From positions 1,116,001 through 1,180,000 of the forward strand of contig CANLLF010000001.1 in assembly GCA_947491935.1 (NCBI GenBank): a DNA stretch of 64,000 nt, given 5' to 3'. Of this stretch, positions 44,837-54,363 are shown piece after piece. Positions within the stretch are counted from its first letter, which is position 1. Every line of letters begins with the position of its first letter. Below the pieces are notes generated by a model. It worked only from the letters and a program-made list of their open reading frames with translations. It had not been told where the DNA came from and did no database searches. The DNA is from an uncultured Roseicyclus sp. (lineage in GTDB: Bacteria; Pseudomonadota; Alphaproteobacteria; Rhodobacterales; Rhodobacteraceae). Position numbers and translations under genes: made by a program.

Positions 44837-45817
44837 ATGTCTCGCCGCACCGCGCCTCAGAAAAAGACTGACGAACGGGCCTTTCCGGTCCGGGTCCGGT
44901 TCGAAGTGCCGGGCAACGGCTTGGGGCTGCGGCTCGGTGATCTGCACCGGTGGCTCAATAGGGAGATCGGAGCAGGCTTCTTCGCAGTCCACTCGTCACA
45001 CGGTTTGGGCATGCAGGCGGTCAGCATCTATCTGTGCGATACGGAGTGCGCCCGTGATCTCGTGGCGGCCTTTCCGGACCTAAAGCTTGCTGACGGCACC
45101 AAGTGTCACACATACTATTCTCCGGCTCACTCCACGAGCTTTGAAGCACTGGACGTATTTGGCGTGTGTAACCTCTATTCGATGACGAAGGCTCAGGACG
45201 CCATTCGCGAACTGGCGAAAGTTTGGGATGATAAAACCGGCAATCTGCCACCGCTGCCGGGCATCTATCCCGATTACCAGGCCCCAGTGGTTACCAACAG
45301 CCCTGATGGGCGAGTCCTGTCGATGATGCGCTGGGGCATGCCGTCACCAGCATTCGCGCTGAAGAACAAAAAGGTAGATCGCGGCGTAACCAACGTCCGC
45401 AACACGAAGTCTCCGCATTGGCGCAGGTGGTTAGGTGTGCAGCACCGCTGCGTTGTGCCGTTCACGTCTTTTGCGGAACCGCACAAGCAACTCCATCGGG
45501 ACACCGAGAACGTCTGGTTCGCGCTAAACGAGGATCGGCCCTTGGCCTTCTTCGCGGGCATCTGGACGCAATGGACATCGGTGCGCAAGCTGAAGGACGG
45601 AGAAACCACGGACAACCTATTCGGGTTTCTGACCACGGACGCCAATGCGGTGTTGGAGCCGATCCACCCCAAGGCGATGCCTGTTATCCTGACGAGTGGC
45701 GCCGAGGTGGATACCTGGCTCACCGCTCCAGCGGTAGACGCCTTGCGACTGCAACGTCCCCCGCCAGACGATGCGCTTCAGATCGTGGGCAGAGGCGGGG
45801 CGGACGACGCTCAGTAG
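44837..45817 (+). CDS. SOS response-associated (SRAP/YedK-HMCES) protein with an in-frame N-terminal extension
   Basis: The frame encodes 326 residues. From residue 110 on it is an SRAP domain: VCNLYSMTKAQ, the Glu in VVPFTSFAEP and the catalytic His in HPKAMPVIL. SRAP proteins need Cys at position 2, exposed after Met removal, to crosslink abasic sites. Here Cys111 directly follows a GTG (45164), so translation probably starts there, giving a 217-residue protein. The preceding 109 residues (FPVRVRFEVPGNGLGLRLGDL, LHRWLNREIGAGFFAVHSSHG) look like a real, unrecognised domain. Either a separate gene lost its stop or both products are made. Confidence 0.75.
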   Translation: MSRRTAPQKKTDERAFPVRVRFEVPGNGLGLRLGDLHRWLNREIGAGFFAVHSSHGLGMQAVSIYLCDTECARDLVAAFPDLKLADGTKCHTYYSPAHSTSFEALDVFGVCNLYSMTKAQDAIRELAKVWDDKTGNLPPLPGIYPDYQAPVVTNSPDGRVLSMMRWGMPSPAFALKNKKVDRGVTNVRNTKSPHWRRWLGVQHRCVVPFTSFAEPHKQLHRDTENVWFALNEDRPLAFFAGIWTQWTSVRKLKDGETTDNLFGFLTTDANAVLEPIHPKAMPVILTSGAEVDTWLTAPAVDALRLQRPPPDDALQIVGRGGADDAQ

Positions 45818-46659
45818 CGTTGTGGGCGCGCTAAGCCGTCGTACATGTGGAGCTTCACAATTCGGGCATCCCAAGGATTGATCAGTTGTTGGGTTGCAGG
45901 TCAGGGCGGTTTCGACCGACTCCATCCGCACGGAGCACGACGCGACTCAGCACCGTCGTGGGCCCGTGGCGCGGCCCGTCGTTGCTGACTTTGGTCACAT
46001 CCTCGAAGGTAACATCTGCAGCACTTGAGCGTCCCCATCTCGCTAGGTGGCAACCCCCCGGTTCGTGGAGAGCGTCCTTGTGCAACGAATCTTGTCCAGC
46101 CTGGCTCATGGACGTCGCCATCTACGTGCTTCGGAAACCGGATCAGATGCATTGCACGCGGCATGAAGAGGGTCTGGACTAGACTTCGCAGAAACGAGCT
46201 CTTTGGACATGTCTTTTTGTCGGTCTTGGCAGGCATAGGCAGGTCGAGCTACGTCTAACCTGTGTATCGCAGTGATTTGAGTAACGAGCATTATTCTGCG
46301 AAAGTCGGCCACTTCTACGAACAGGAGTCGTCGGCGTTCGTTAGAGACGTGGACTGAATGACTGGTGGACTTCCAGTCGCGCGGCAACTGTTTCTCGACG
46401 CCCGCGAAAAGTATCTAGCCGAAAGTTCCCAGTCAGTCAGTCTTCCAGCGCGCAGGAGTGCGTGACGTAGTCGAGCACCCAATGTGTCGTCACGGCCCAT
46501 ACCTGCCGTTCAGTTGACTCATTCGATCCTGCGGTGCGGCCCGCCAAAGCGGCCGTTCGCGGCCTCTTCGAAATCTGAAGGACCTTAGTGGTCTGGAATG
46601 CGGACCAAGCTGCCTTTAGTCACCTACGATCAAATGTCCGGTTTAGCCATTTTGTTGGC
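45818..46659. other. 842-bp stretch without a confident gene; contains one dispersed-repeat copy
   Basis: Several short frames are open on both strands between 45840 and 46390, none with a recognised family. One minus frame (46121-45882) contains a protein-like DVTFEDVTKVSNDGP and may be a remnant. A copy of the GCGG-CCGCCA-CGGCCGTTCGC repeat lies at 46534-46563. Confidence 0.4.
46534..46563. repeat. Dispersed intergenic repeat, copy 1
   Basis: GGTGCGGCCCGCCAAAGCGG continuing CCGTTCGCGG. Related copies occur at 49421-49450, 54235-54264, 56461-56545 (two) and 58431-58462. All lie between genes of the accessory region and diverge strongly, suggesting decayed elements. Confidence 0.5.
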
Positions 46660-47532
46660 CTAAGATGCACGCGCAAGATGGTGTTTTGGGGAACATCCGA
46701 ACTTACGAGAATAGTCCCGGCTAAACTGGGTCGGGCTCTCGTAGCCTACTTCGAACCCGGCAAAAGACACGGAAGGAACGCCGCGCTCTAGTAAGGTGCG
46801 CGCCTCAATCATTCGCAGGTCTTTTTGGTACTGAAGTGGCGTCGTACCCGTCACCGATTTGAAGTGCTCGTGAAACGAGGATTGGCTCATCCCGGCGACT
46901 TGCGCCAACTCACCGACGACAAGCGGTTTCCGAAAGTTGGACCTGATCTGCTGGATCGACTTGGCAACCCGGCTGGCATGGCTGTCCACCGACAGCAGGT
47001 TCCGTAACATTCCACCTATTGGTGACAGCAGGAGGCGATAGTGGATTTCCTTCAAGATCATCGGTCCAAGGACCTGCGCGTCCATGGTCGCGTTCATCAA
47101 CTCCAGATAACGCACCATCGGCGCTGTCCAGGCAGGATCGGCTTTGCTCGCTGACAACGATTTGGCGTAATCCTTTTTCGTCGCAGCCTCACCCACCTGT
47201 TCGTACAAGCCCCGTAGGATGCTCAGATCCAATGAAAAAATAAGCGCCTGATAGGGACGCTCGGCACTGGCTTGGGTAATCTTGGAGGTCACCGGCAAAT
47301 CATGACTGACCAATAGCATGTCGCCCTCGTTCAGCTCGATAAACTGCTGTCCAACGCTCATTTCTTTCTTTCCCTGTAGGATCAGACAAATCACAGGGTT
47401 ATAGACGACAGCTTCAAATACTGTGACTTCTGTGCGTTGAAAGATGTGGGCAGACGGCAGAATTCTGTCTGAAGCGTCGGTCTCCCTCGCTACTAGCTCT
47501 GTTGCTAGGTGTCTAAGCTGTTCAAGTGGCAT
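46660..47532 (-). CDS. AraC-family transcriptional regulator
   Basis: 290 residues. The N-terminal AraC_N-type domain (about 25-175) is seen in VYNPVICLILQGKKEMSVGQQ and LNEGDMLLVSHDLPV. The two C-terminal helix-turn-helix motifs are LVVGELAQVAGMSQSSFHEHFKSV and VSFAGFEVGYESPTQFSRDYSRKFG. It is divergent from an aldo-keto reductase gene across 160 bases. AraC_N regulators beside oxidoreductases of this sort often control them in response to electrophiles or aldehydes, which is the likely role here. Confidence 0.9.
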   Translation of the reverse strand: MPLEQLRHLATELVARETDASDRILPSAHIFQRTEVTVFEAVVYNPVICLILQGKKEMSVGQQFIELNEGDMLLVSHDLPVTSKITQASAERPYQALIFSLDLSILRGLYEQVGEAATKKDYAKSLSASKADPAWTAPMVRYLELMNATMDAQVLGPMILKEIHYRLLLSPIGGMLRNLLSVDSHASRVAKSIQQIRSNFRKPLVVGELAQVAGMSQSSFHEHFKSVTGTTPLQYQKDLRMIEARTLLERGVPSVSFAGFEVGYESPTQFSRDYSRKFGCSPKHHLARAS

Positions 47533-47692
47533 CGCGAACTCCTTCCTCTGAGCCCTAGCAAACTAATATCGGAAAATCATGCATTAACGCCGACTCTTGG
47601 AGGAATTGACAAAACTGCCGGAGAATCTGGCAGGACGGTTGGGGCTAATGCCCATAGCTTCGGATCAACCACTGAATGGAACGGAGCATACT

Positions 47693-48601
47693 ATGCCTAG
47701 TGCACAAACCACTTTCCCGTTGAATACGGAGACCGCCATCCCCGCAGTTGGGTTTGGCACCTATCTGATCTCGAATGACGACGCTGAAGGCGCCATTCAT
47801 TCTGCAATTGCGGCGGGCTATCGGCATATCGACACGGCATCGGGATACCGCAACGAAGAAACCGTCGGCGCAGGAATCAGGAAAGGACTTGAGGCCGAAG
47901 GGCTGTCCCGCGCTGACATGTTCGTCACGGCCAAACTGTGGCCCGGCAATCCAGCCTGGGGCGATGCCCCCAAAACCGGTTCGCAAACAATCGAGGAATG
48001 TGACGCAAGCCTGTCGCGCCTCGGCTTGGACTATGTGGACCTCTATTTGATCCACGCCCCTTACGGTGGCGAAATGCGTCTTGAACAGTGGCGCGCTCTG
48101 CTCGATCTGCAGGCCGCCGGCAAAGCCCGTTCAATTGGGGTGAGCAACTTTAATGAAAGCCATCTGGATGAGATCGCTGCCGCCGGGTTGCCCATGCCCG
48201 ATGCCAACCAGATCGAATTGCACCCCTGGTCACAGAAACCGGGTCTGCTGGCCCATATGGCAAAACACGATATCGCTCCGATTGCCTATAGCAGCTTGGT
48301 CCCACTTTCTACCTGGCGCACTGAGCCCGGTCAGGACAGCGCAAAGACCGACGAGATGAAGGCAGATGGCGCGGCCTTTCAAGGTATGGCTGATAAATAC
48401 GGCGTCTCGGAAGCACAACTGCTTCTGCGATGGGGGGTCCAGAATGGCTATGCAGTCCTACCCAAGAGCCTGAACCCAGATCGGATGCGCCAGAACATCG
48501 ACCTGTTCTCCTTCACCATCGACGACGCCGACATGGCGCAGATGGCGACCATGGATCGCGGCGACGGCGTTGCCTGGGCGTCGGGCGACCCCAGCAAGTG
48601 A
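47693..48601 (+). CDS. Aldo/keto reductase
   Basis: 302 residues from ATG at 47693, with GGAG 8 bases upstream (the earlier ATG at 47597 lies in the promoter region). TIM-barrel aldo-keto reductase with catalytic Asp in HIDTASGYRNEETVG (Tyr nearby), Lys in FVTAKLW and His in YLIHAPYGG; cofactor segment VLPKSLNPDRMRQNI. It would reduce aldehydes or ketones with NADPH. It is co-oriented with the following SRPBCC gene 53 bases away and divergent from the AraC regulator. Confidence 0.92.
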   Translation: MPSAQTTFPLNTETAIPAVGFGTYLISNDDAEGAIHSAIAAGYRHIDTASGYRNEETVGAGIRKGLEAEGLSRADMFVTAKLWPGNPAWGDAPKTGSQTIEECDASLSRLGLDYVDLYLIHAPYGGEMRLEQWRALLDLQAAGKARSIGVSNFNESHLDEIAAAGLPMPDANQIELHPWSQKPGLLAHMAKHDIAPIAYSSLVPLSTWRTEPGQDSAKTDEMKADGAAFQGMADKYGVSEAQLLLRWGVQNGYAVLPKSLNPDRMRQNIDLFSFTIDDADMAQMATMDRGDGVAWASGDPSK

Positions 48602-48654
48602 TCGCATCACCAAGTCTTACGCAAACAATCCAACCTCAAATCCATGGAGCAACC

Positions 48655-49221
48655 ATGAAGCTATCTATGTTTATTGCCACAAGCGCCCTTGCCGTTGCCA
48701 TTTCTACACCGCTTGCAGCCGAAACCGCGTGCGATGCGACCATGATGCACGGCAGCATCGCTCAACTCAGCGACACCCATGCAACCGTGAACACGTCAGT
48801 GCTGATCAACGCCACCCCAGCGGCGGTTTGGGCGACGTTGACCGATTTTGACGCTATGGCCAATTGGAGCTCTGGCACCCTTCAAGGGATGACCGGAGAG
48901 ATCGAAGATGGGGGAAGCGTGACGATCACCTTCATCTTTGGCACCACTGAGGATGGTGCACCCAACGTGATGGAGATACCCCATACGCTCATTTACAAAG
49001 AAGGCAGCGTTATGGGTTGGTCGGACCCGTTTCCGGAAGATATCGGTGGCGGCCATGACAACCATCTCTACCGGGTTGAGGCTTGTGGTGACCAAACCTT
49101 GTTCGTCCAATCAGACGAAATCGTCGGCAATCCCTATGCTGCGAATTTCGTGGCTCAATTGCTTCCGATGTACCAAATGTTCAACGCTGAGTTAAAGGCA
49201 GAGATTGAAGGCCAGTCGTAA
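48655..49221 (+). CDS. Secreted SRPBCC-fold protein
   Basis: 188 residues from ATG at 48655, with ATGGAGCAACC just upstream as ribosome binding site. Signal peptide MKLSMFIATSALAVAISTPLAA. The mature part fits the START/SRPBCC lipid-binding fold (SVLINATPAAVWATLTDFDAMANWS, SVTITFIFG and a C-terminal helix AANFVAQLLPMYQMFNAELKAEIE). Such proteins hold hydrophobic ligands; the ligand is unknown. It is probably in one transcript with the aldo-keto reductase. Confidence 0.82.
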   Translation: MKLSMFIATSALAVAISTPLAAETACDATMMHGSIAQLSDTHATVNTSVLINATPAAVWATLTDFDAMANWSSGTLQGMTGEIEDGGSVTITFIFGTTEDGAPNVMEIPHTLIYKEGSVMGWSDPFPEDIGGGHDNHLYRVEACGDQTLFVQSDEIVGNPYAANFVAQLLPMYQMFNAELKAEIEGQS

Positions 49222-49231
49222 GAGTTCTGTG

Positions 49232-49259
49232 GCGGGAAGGTGCCTGAAAAACTTCCCGC
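49232..49259 (+). terminator. Hairpin downstream of the SRPBCC gene
   Basis: GCGGGAAG (49232-49239) and CTTCCCGC (49252-49259) form a perfect 8-bp stem with a 12-base loop, 11 bases after the SRPBCC stop. No T-run follows, so it may be a weak or factor-assisted terminator. Confidence 0.5.
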
Positions 49260-49774
49260 TGTAACCCGCCGAAGCCGACATTCACTGCATCGCAGCATCC
49301 GGTAACTCTGGGCTCGGAGCCGTCGTTGGGTCGGTCGCAGCATGCGCGCATGCCAGCCAGCATTGCTCCAGTAAAGAACGGCCCTTAGCGGACATTCATA
49401 TAAAGCCTGTCATGCCGCTCCGAAGCCTGCCAAAGCGGCCGTTCGCCGCGCGCAAATATCCGAGCGAGGTCGATGCTGGGGTACCGTAGCCGGGGTCTGG
49501 ATAGTCTCGCGAAAAGGCGAGGTCAGCGACTCTTCCTGTTTACGCCTGCTTATGGCGACATTGGCTGCGCTTCCTCCCTCCAGGGAACGCCCCATTTGCC
49601 TGAAGCTCTGGATGAGCAAATAGGCATCTTTTTTTTGCGAGAATTTCATCACGGCGCCCAAGGCCACAGCCTAAAGGAGGCTGGCACAAACCGGCTCGGA
49701 TTCCAATGAACTGCAATCGGATTGCACATCAAACGGCCTCAAAAGATGGGAGAAGCGAAAAACCGAGGGCTGCA
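49260..49774. other. 515-bp spacer with one dispersed-repeat copy
   Basis: No recognised ORF. A copy of the short repeat lies at 49421-49450 (GCCTGCCAAAGCGGCCGTTC followed by GCCGCG), with AGCGGACATTCAT just before it, which may be another degenerate part of the same element. Confidence 0.5.
49421..49450. repeat. Dispersed intergenic repeat, copy 2
   Basis: Shares CCAAAGCGGCCGTTCGC with copy 1. It is in the spacer between the convergent SRPBCC gene and the CHAT-associated gene. Confidence 0.5.
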
Positions 49775-50278
49775 CTATACAACAGGATCCTCGAGTTTTT
49801 CTGCCCAGTAATCGCACAGCTCATCCGCGACGGGGATAAGAAACTCCCGCACGATGATAACGGCGGCAGGGGCTGCGAACAGCGGCGAGGTGACCGGCAA
49901 GAGCGCCGCGGTCACCGCCGCGATGGCGGCCGTCTCGCTCACACTAATCGCCTCGGCCAGTTTCTTGCGCGCCTCGTCGCTGCCCGAGCCGCCGCAGATG
50001 ACACCGTGCAGGCGGCGTACGATCACCTTCAGAAGACGGTCGCCGATTTCCTTAAGGTCGTCGCCCAGCGCCATCTCCGCGGTCGCATAACCGCTATCGA
50101 GCGCGGGGTCGGTCAGAACGCCCCCCTCCTTCGCCGCAGCCGCCTCGCGACGGGCCAGCTCTTCGAGCAGATTCTCGGTGTCCATCGGAACGAGCGACTC
50201 CGCGGCCGCCGTCGTCTCCTGCGCCTTGGCGTCGTCGACGGGCACGGTCTGGGTGACAAGCTCGGTTTCTGTGGTCAT
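49775..50278 (-). CDS. Unknown small protein coupled to the CHAT protease gene
   Basis: 167 residues from ATG at 50278, which overlaps the CHAT stop by ATGA. The first 70 residues are acidic and Thr/Glu/Ala-rich (MTTETELVTQTVPVDDAKAQ). A mid part ALGDDLKEIGDRLLKVIVRRLHGVICGG is helical. The C-terminal part has one or two hydrophobic segments (AAIAAVTAALLPVTSPLFAA, AAVIIVREFLIPVADELC) that could insert in a membrane. I recognise no family. Coupling to a caspase-like gene makes it a candidate substrate or effector (for example a pore former), but that is inference. Confidence 0.65.
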   Translation of the reverse strand: MTTETELVTQTVPVDDAKAQETTAAAESLVPMDTENLLEELARREAAAAKEGGVLTDPALDSGYATAEMALGDDLKEIGDRLLKVIVRRLHGVICGGSGSDEARKKLAEAISVSETAAIAAVTAALLPVTSPLFAAPAAVIIVREFLIPVADELCDYWAEKLEDPVV

Positions 50279-53200
50279 GACATCTCTTTCTGGTCTGGTG
50301 GTGTGGGGGGAAACAGGACCGCATCGGCGTGCCCGTAAAGCGCATAGGCAAAGCCCAGCAGGTTGTTGGCCTCGTGAAACTCGATGCGGGATTGGCGCAC
50401 CGCCTCGCCCAGGGCCATGCCCTGCAAAAGCCGCTTCAGAACGGCGCCGCCGAAGGCATCGGCGAAATGGGCGTTCATCGGGCATTCCGTGCCCAGAACG
50501 GCGGCACAGCCAAAGCGCAGGAATACGCGCGTCAGGCCGCCCGATTGCCCCGGCAGCAGGTTCGCGGAATGGCACATGTTCAGAAACACGATCGGCCGCA
50601 GCGGCTGGAAGGCCCCTAGGTTCGCGTCAAGCTCGTCCTCGCTCACCGTGAAGGTCCGGGTCTTGATCCGCGCATCCGTCGAGGGTGAGCTTACAAGCTG
50701 CAGCAGATCGCGGCGCCAATCCGTGCCGCTGCCGATTTCCGCCTCGAGCTTGCGTCTCAGATCGTCGGGAAGGGCCAGCGCGCTGCGCCCGGTGCTGCCA
50801 TGGCAGAAGAAGTAGAACAGATCCATCGCGGGGCTCGTGGCCAGCGCGGTCAAGACCTCCTCTCCGGTCCTGAGCGGCATCCGCCCAACCTCCGGCCGGG
50901 CGGCAAAGACGGCATCGAGCGTGGCCGGGTGATCCACATGTTCGTCGAAGGCCTCATCGTGGATCACACCGACCCGCGGCGCCGCTTGCGTCGGCGGCGC
51001 CAGATTGCGCCCGCGTTTCAGCGTGACCTCGATGGGAAACCGCAGGCCCCAAAGCCCCGCGGCATCCTCGCGCCCGGGATGCAGCATCACCTGCCATGGA
51101 AAGACGAAATCCGACGCATCGTCATCGGTGGTCACGCGAATGACCGTGCCCTCGGCGAGATCGAGCTCGGAAATCCATGTCCCCAACCGCTGGCTGTCCC
51201 GCTCGATGCCGGTGCCGAAAAGCGTCCGCCATGCCCGGTGACCCAGCGCCAGCATCCCCGGCAGCGCGTCGCGCGCGTATTTGTACTTGTTGATCGAAAG
51301 CTTCGTGGCAAAGGTCGTCAGCGCCTTGTCGGTCCAGAACTCCCGCGCCATTTCCAGCAGGCGCTCCAGATCCCGTTCGCGGATCAGGTGCCTGGGGTCG
51401 AGGTTCAACTCCGGCATGTCCCCCCGCGACAGGATCGCGCTCACGTGGAACCCGCCCGGCTGGCGCGAGACGTGGAAGGCCAGCGCATCGACACCCTCGT
51501 CGGCTTCGGCCACGGGCATGACACCCAGTTCGTCCCAGTGAAGGCGCCGGACGGTCTGGCCGTCCTCCGTGTCGTGGCGGATATGCACGATGTCGAGCAG
51601 GTGCAGGCTTTGCGAATAAAGCCGGATCGTGATCGGCGGCGGCACCGGCGCGATCCGGTCTTCCATCTGAAAACGAAAAAGGGCCGGCGCGGTGTCCTGA
51701 TCAAAGGCCCAGTCGATGACTTGCAACGCGTCGTCGAAGATCGCGCCACCCAGCTGGTCGCAGGAAGCGACGGCGTAAACTTTGATCGTCTCGCGCCCCT
51801 TGCGCAGCAGGGTGGTCGGGCGCGGCGTGCTGTCGGCAGCCTCCTGGATGCCCGTGCGCTTGGCCTTGAGCGCCAGCGACAACGTGTAATCCTCCCGCGC
51901 CTTCAGCGGTTCGGTATCAGCCAGCGGCTCGGGCAACGCGTCGCCCTCGAAGACAAGCCCCGGCAGGATGGCAAGCGTCGTGTAGCGCGGCGTTTCCGCG
52001 TCTTTCGACCGGGTCAGCTCCTGCATCCGCTCCAGCAGGCCGTCCTCCTCGCCGGGCGCGCTTTCCAGGTCGATGTCGCGGATCAGGTCCTGCGCCGCCT
52101 CGCTGTCGGGGTTGTCGAGCGCCTCCCGCATCCGTTCGATAAAGCGGTCGCGCGCGGCGTCGGGTATCGAAAGATCGCTCCGGCGCTCGATCGACAACCT
52201 CCCGATCTCGCGAATGAGATCGTCGATGTCACGCCGATTCTGCGGTTCATCGCCCCCACCGTCTGCGTCGCCCGCCTCTTCCATGGGGGTCTCGGGGGGC
52301 CCGTCCTCAGGGGCGCTTTGCTCCAGTTCCGGTTCTTCGGATGGCTCGGCGGTCGGCTCGGCCTCCGGTTCCGCCGACTGGGCCGGGGTCGGCGCAGCAC
52401 TCGGGCCGTCGAAAATATCGTCAAGGTCGAGAAACGTGGCGTCTTTCTTCCGCGCGGCAAAGCGGCTCCGTCGCCAACTGCGCGGCCTTTCCGGATCGTC
52501 CTCCTCCCGCCGCAGCGTCTCGAAGCTCGCGGGCGGCCCCGGATCGTCGAGATCATCCTCCGCGCTGCCAAACCCGCCGCGATAGTCCCGTGTGGCAATC
52601 TCGAGCGCCCACTGGCTGTGACCCGTCTGGCTTTCGGAGTCGAACCGCAACCCGTCGCCCCTGAGCGCCGTCTCGACCGCCTCCCGCAGGTCGCGAACGT
52701 CGACCGGCCCCGCTTCCAGCCCGAACTCGGGCGCATCGAAGGGTAGTATCACCTCCGAGACACCGGCATACTCGATCATGACCGGCAACTCATCGAGCAG
52801 CGCCGCAACCCGCCGTACCAGCCGTGAGCCGTCCATCTGCTCCACGAACCCGCGCCGCAGCGGCACCAAAAGGACGGCCTCGCTCGCAAGGTTCCTCATG
52901 GATGACATCGACCGGGCGAGCACGTTGAAAAGCGCCACGTCAAAGGGCGCGTTGTGGGTGATCTCGTCGATCAGGCGCGGGTGGAGGCGGGCGGCCATCT
53001 GCTCGAAGGGCAACGGCAGAATGGCGACGGGTCGGGTGATCGCGGGCGGGAGCGATCCCTCGTCCCACAGCATGCGGTCCAACGCGCGGTCGTCCACGGC
53101 GGGGTCAAACACCACGTTGAAATTCGAGGCATCGTCACCATAGCCATCGAAGAGGCGCTGAAGCTCTCGCGTGAAGGTGATGTCATACTCGGCCCAGCCA

Positions 53201-53703
53201 TTGCCGATATGCACGCTGTCCCTTCCGTAGCGGGCCGAGGCCGGTCGGATACCGCTGTCGGGATCGGCCACCAACGTCCGGGGCGGCCAGTTCCAGTGCA
53301 GATCCCACGCCGCGCCATGGGTCTCGACGACCACCGCGCCCACATGACCCTCGGGCACCGCGCGCCAGTCGTCGTACGGACCCCGACCGGTCAGGGCGAG
53401 ACGGTTGAGCCGTCGTGCGGCATGGATCGCGTTCTCCGTTTCGCCGATGTCCCAGCGTCCGGTCCTGGGCGAAACGATGAGGCGCCGCGGGATCTGCGGG
53501 TCGAACCGGTCGAGGTTGGCACGCCAGAACCGGGCAAGCTCGGAGGATGTCACGGACCAGCGCTCACCGCCCCTGGCCCACCATGGCTGTATCCAGTGGA
53601 TGCTCAGACCGTCGGGTGTGGCCGACAAATGCCGCAGCGCCTCGACGTCGATCTCCATCGGCCCGCTCTGCGCCGCGATCGCGCCCGCCGCAGCCAGCGC
53701 CAT
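50275..53703 (-). CDS. Large CHAT-domain (caspase-like) protein
   Basis: 1142 residues from ATG at 53703, which follows GGAGGAGG. The C-terminal 200 residues are a CHAT protease domain: catalytic His in LFYFFCHGSTGRSAL (about 966) and Cys in IVFLNMCHSANLLPGQ (about 1044), then FGCAAVLGTECPMNAHFADAF and a final FAYALYGHADAVLF. The other 900 residues resemble no domain I know; they include an acidic, Pro-rich linker at about 438-490 (EPEAEPTAEPSEEPELEQ). CHAT proteases can execute cell death in defence systems. The gene is followed by its coupled small partner. Confidence 0.85.
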   Translation of the reverse strand: MALAAAGAIAAQSGPMEIDVEALRHLSATPDGLSIHWIQPWWARGGERWSVTSSELARFWRANLDRFDPQIPRRLIVSPRTGRWDIGETENAIHAARRLNRLALTGRGPYDDWRAVPEGHVGAVVVETHGAAWDLHWNWPPRTLVADPDSGIRPASARYGRDSVHIGNGWAEYDITFTRELQRLFDGYGDDASNFNVVFDPAVDDRALDRMLWDEGSLPPAITRPVAILPLPFEQMAARLHPRLIDEITHNAPFDVALFNVLARSMSSMRNLASEAVLLVPLRRGFVEQMDGSRLVRRVAALLDELPVMIEYAGVSEVILPFDAPEFGLEAGPVDVRDLREAVETALRGDGLRFDSESQTGHSQWALEIATRDYRGGFGSAEDDLDDPGPPASFETLRREEDDPERPRSWRRSRFAARKKDATFLDLDDIFDGPSAAPTPAQSAEPEAEPTAEPSEEPELEQSAPEDGPPETPMEEAGDADGGGDEPQNRRDIDDLIREIGRLSIERRSDLSIPDAARDRFIERMREALDNPDSEAAQDLIRDIDLESAPGEEDGLLERMQELTRSKDAETPRYTTLAILPGLVFEGDALPEPLADTEPLKAREDYTLSLALKAKRTGIQEAADSTPRPTTLLRKGRETIKVYAVASCDQLGGAIFDDALQVIDWAFDQDTAPALFRFQMEDRIAPVPPPITIRLYSQSLHLLDIVHIRHDTEDGQTVRRLHWDELGVMPVAEADEGVDALAFHVSRQPGGFHVSAILSRGDMPELNLDPRHLIRERDLERLLEMAREFWTDKALTTFATKLSINKYKYARDALPGMLALGHRAWRTLFGTGIERDSQRLGTWISELDLAEGTVIRVTTDDDASDFVFPWQVMLHPGREDAAGLWGLRFPIEVTLKRGRNLAPPTQAAPRVGVIHDEAFDEHVDHPATLDAVFAARPEVGRMPLRTGEEVLTALATSPAMDLFYFFCHGSTGRSALALPDDLRRKLEAEIGSGTDWRRDLLQLVSSPSTDARIKTRTFTVSEDELDANLGAFQPLRPIVFLNMCHSANLLPGQSGGLTRVFLRFGCAAVLGTECPMNAHFADAFGGAVLKRLLQGMALGEAVRQSRIEFHEANNLLGFAYALYGHADAVLFPPTPPDQKEMS

Positions 53704-54363
53704 GGTCGCCTCCTCCGGGCTGGAAGACGTGTCCTGATATGGCAGGGGCGGCGGCCTCAAGGTGCACGCTGCATTGGGCTCGGTCCCGTACGGGATCTTT
53801 GCGTGTCCGGACTAGGCATTACCATTGTTGCACCGCATCGCTTGCACTGCAGTTCTCACTGCCTTGCCCAGAATGCCGAGCGATGGCCGATAATCAATAG
53901 AATTTCAGTTTTTTGTTCTTTCTGTGCATCTCAACCGCAGAGGGCTCCCATGACGCTTCAATGCAGCGATGGACCACCTTCCGCAAGCGTTCCAAGCACC
54001 CTTCGTAGCAACGCCGATCCTCGCACTCCAACACAACTTAAACAGCAAGGAGGGTCCGGCCAGCCGCAGACTGTGCGCCAGGTGGAAGTGGGCATCCGCA
54101 CGACTCGCATGCACTTTGGCCGGGCCCCTGATTGCACCTGAGAAACTCGTCGGCGCGTCGTCGGCCGCGATCATAAATGACCTGCCGCTTCACGGACGGC
54201 CCAAAGCTGCCTTTGATCGACCAGTCGAGTTGCTGCGGTGCGGCCCGTCGAACCTGCCGTTCGCTGCATGAGCGAAACGCGGGCGCGCTCAAACTCACAG
54301 ATCGCGGGACGTTGCTACCGTTGGCTCTTTGCCTTTGAATGCCCGAATTCCGATGCAATGGCT
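53704..54363. other. 660-bp spacer between the CHAT gene and ktrB, with one dispersed-repeat copy
   Basis: Holds the CHAT gene promoter at its left end and one degenerate repeat copy at 54235-54264. No ORF on either strand looks genuine, and no RNA gene is evident. Confidence 0.5.
54235..54264. repeat. Dispersed intergenic repeat, copy 3
   Basis: GCGGTGCGGCCCGTCGAACC followed by TGCCGTTCGC. It matches copy 1 in the GCGGTGCGGCCCG arm and in the CCGTTCGC arm. Confidence 0.5.

Noticed and set aside
49775-50278. Gasdermin partner of the CHAT protease
   Set aside because: Too short and without the gasdermin-like beta-rich core; only hydrophobic C-terminal segments support a membrane role.
50800-52746. 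648-codon plus-strand frame opposite the CHAT gene
   Set aside because: Arg-rich shadow with no ribosome binding site or recognisable domain.
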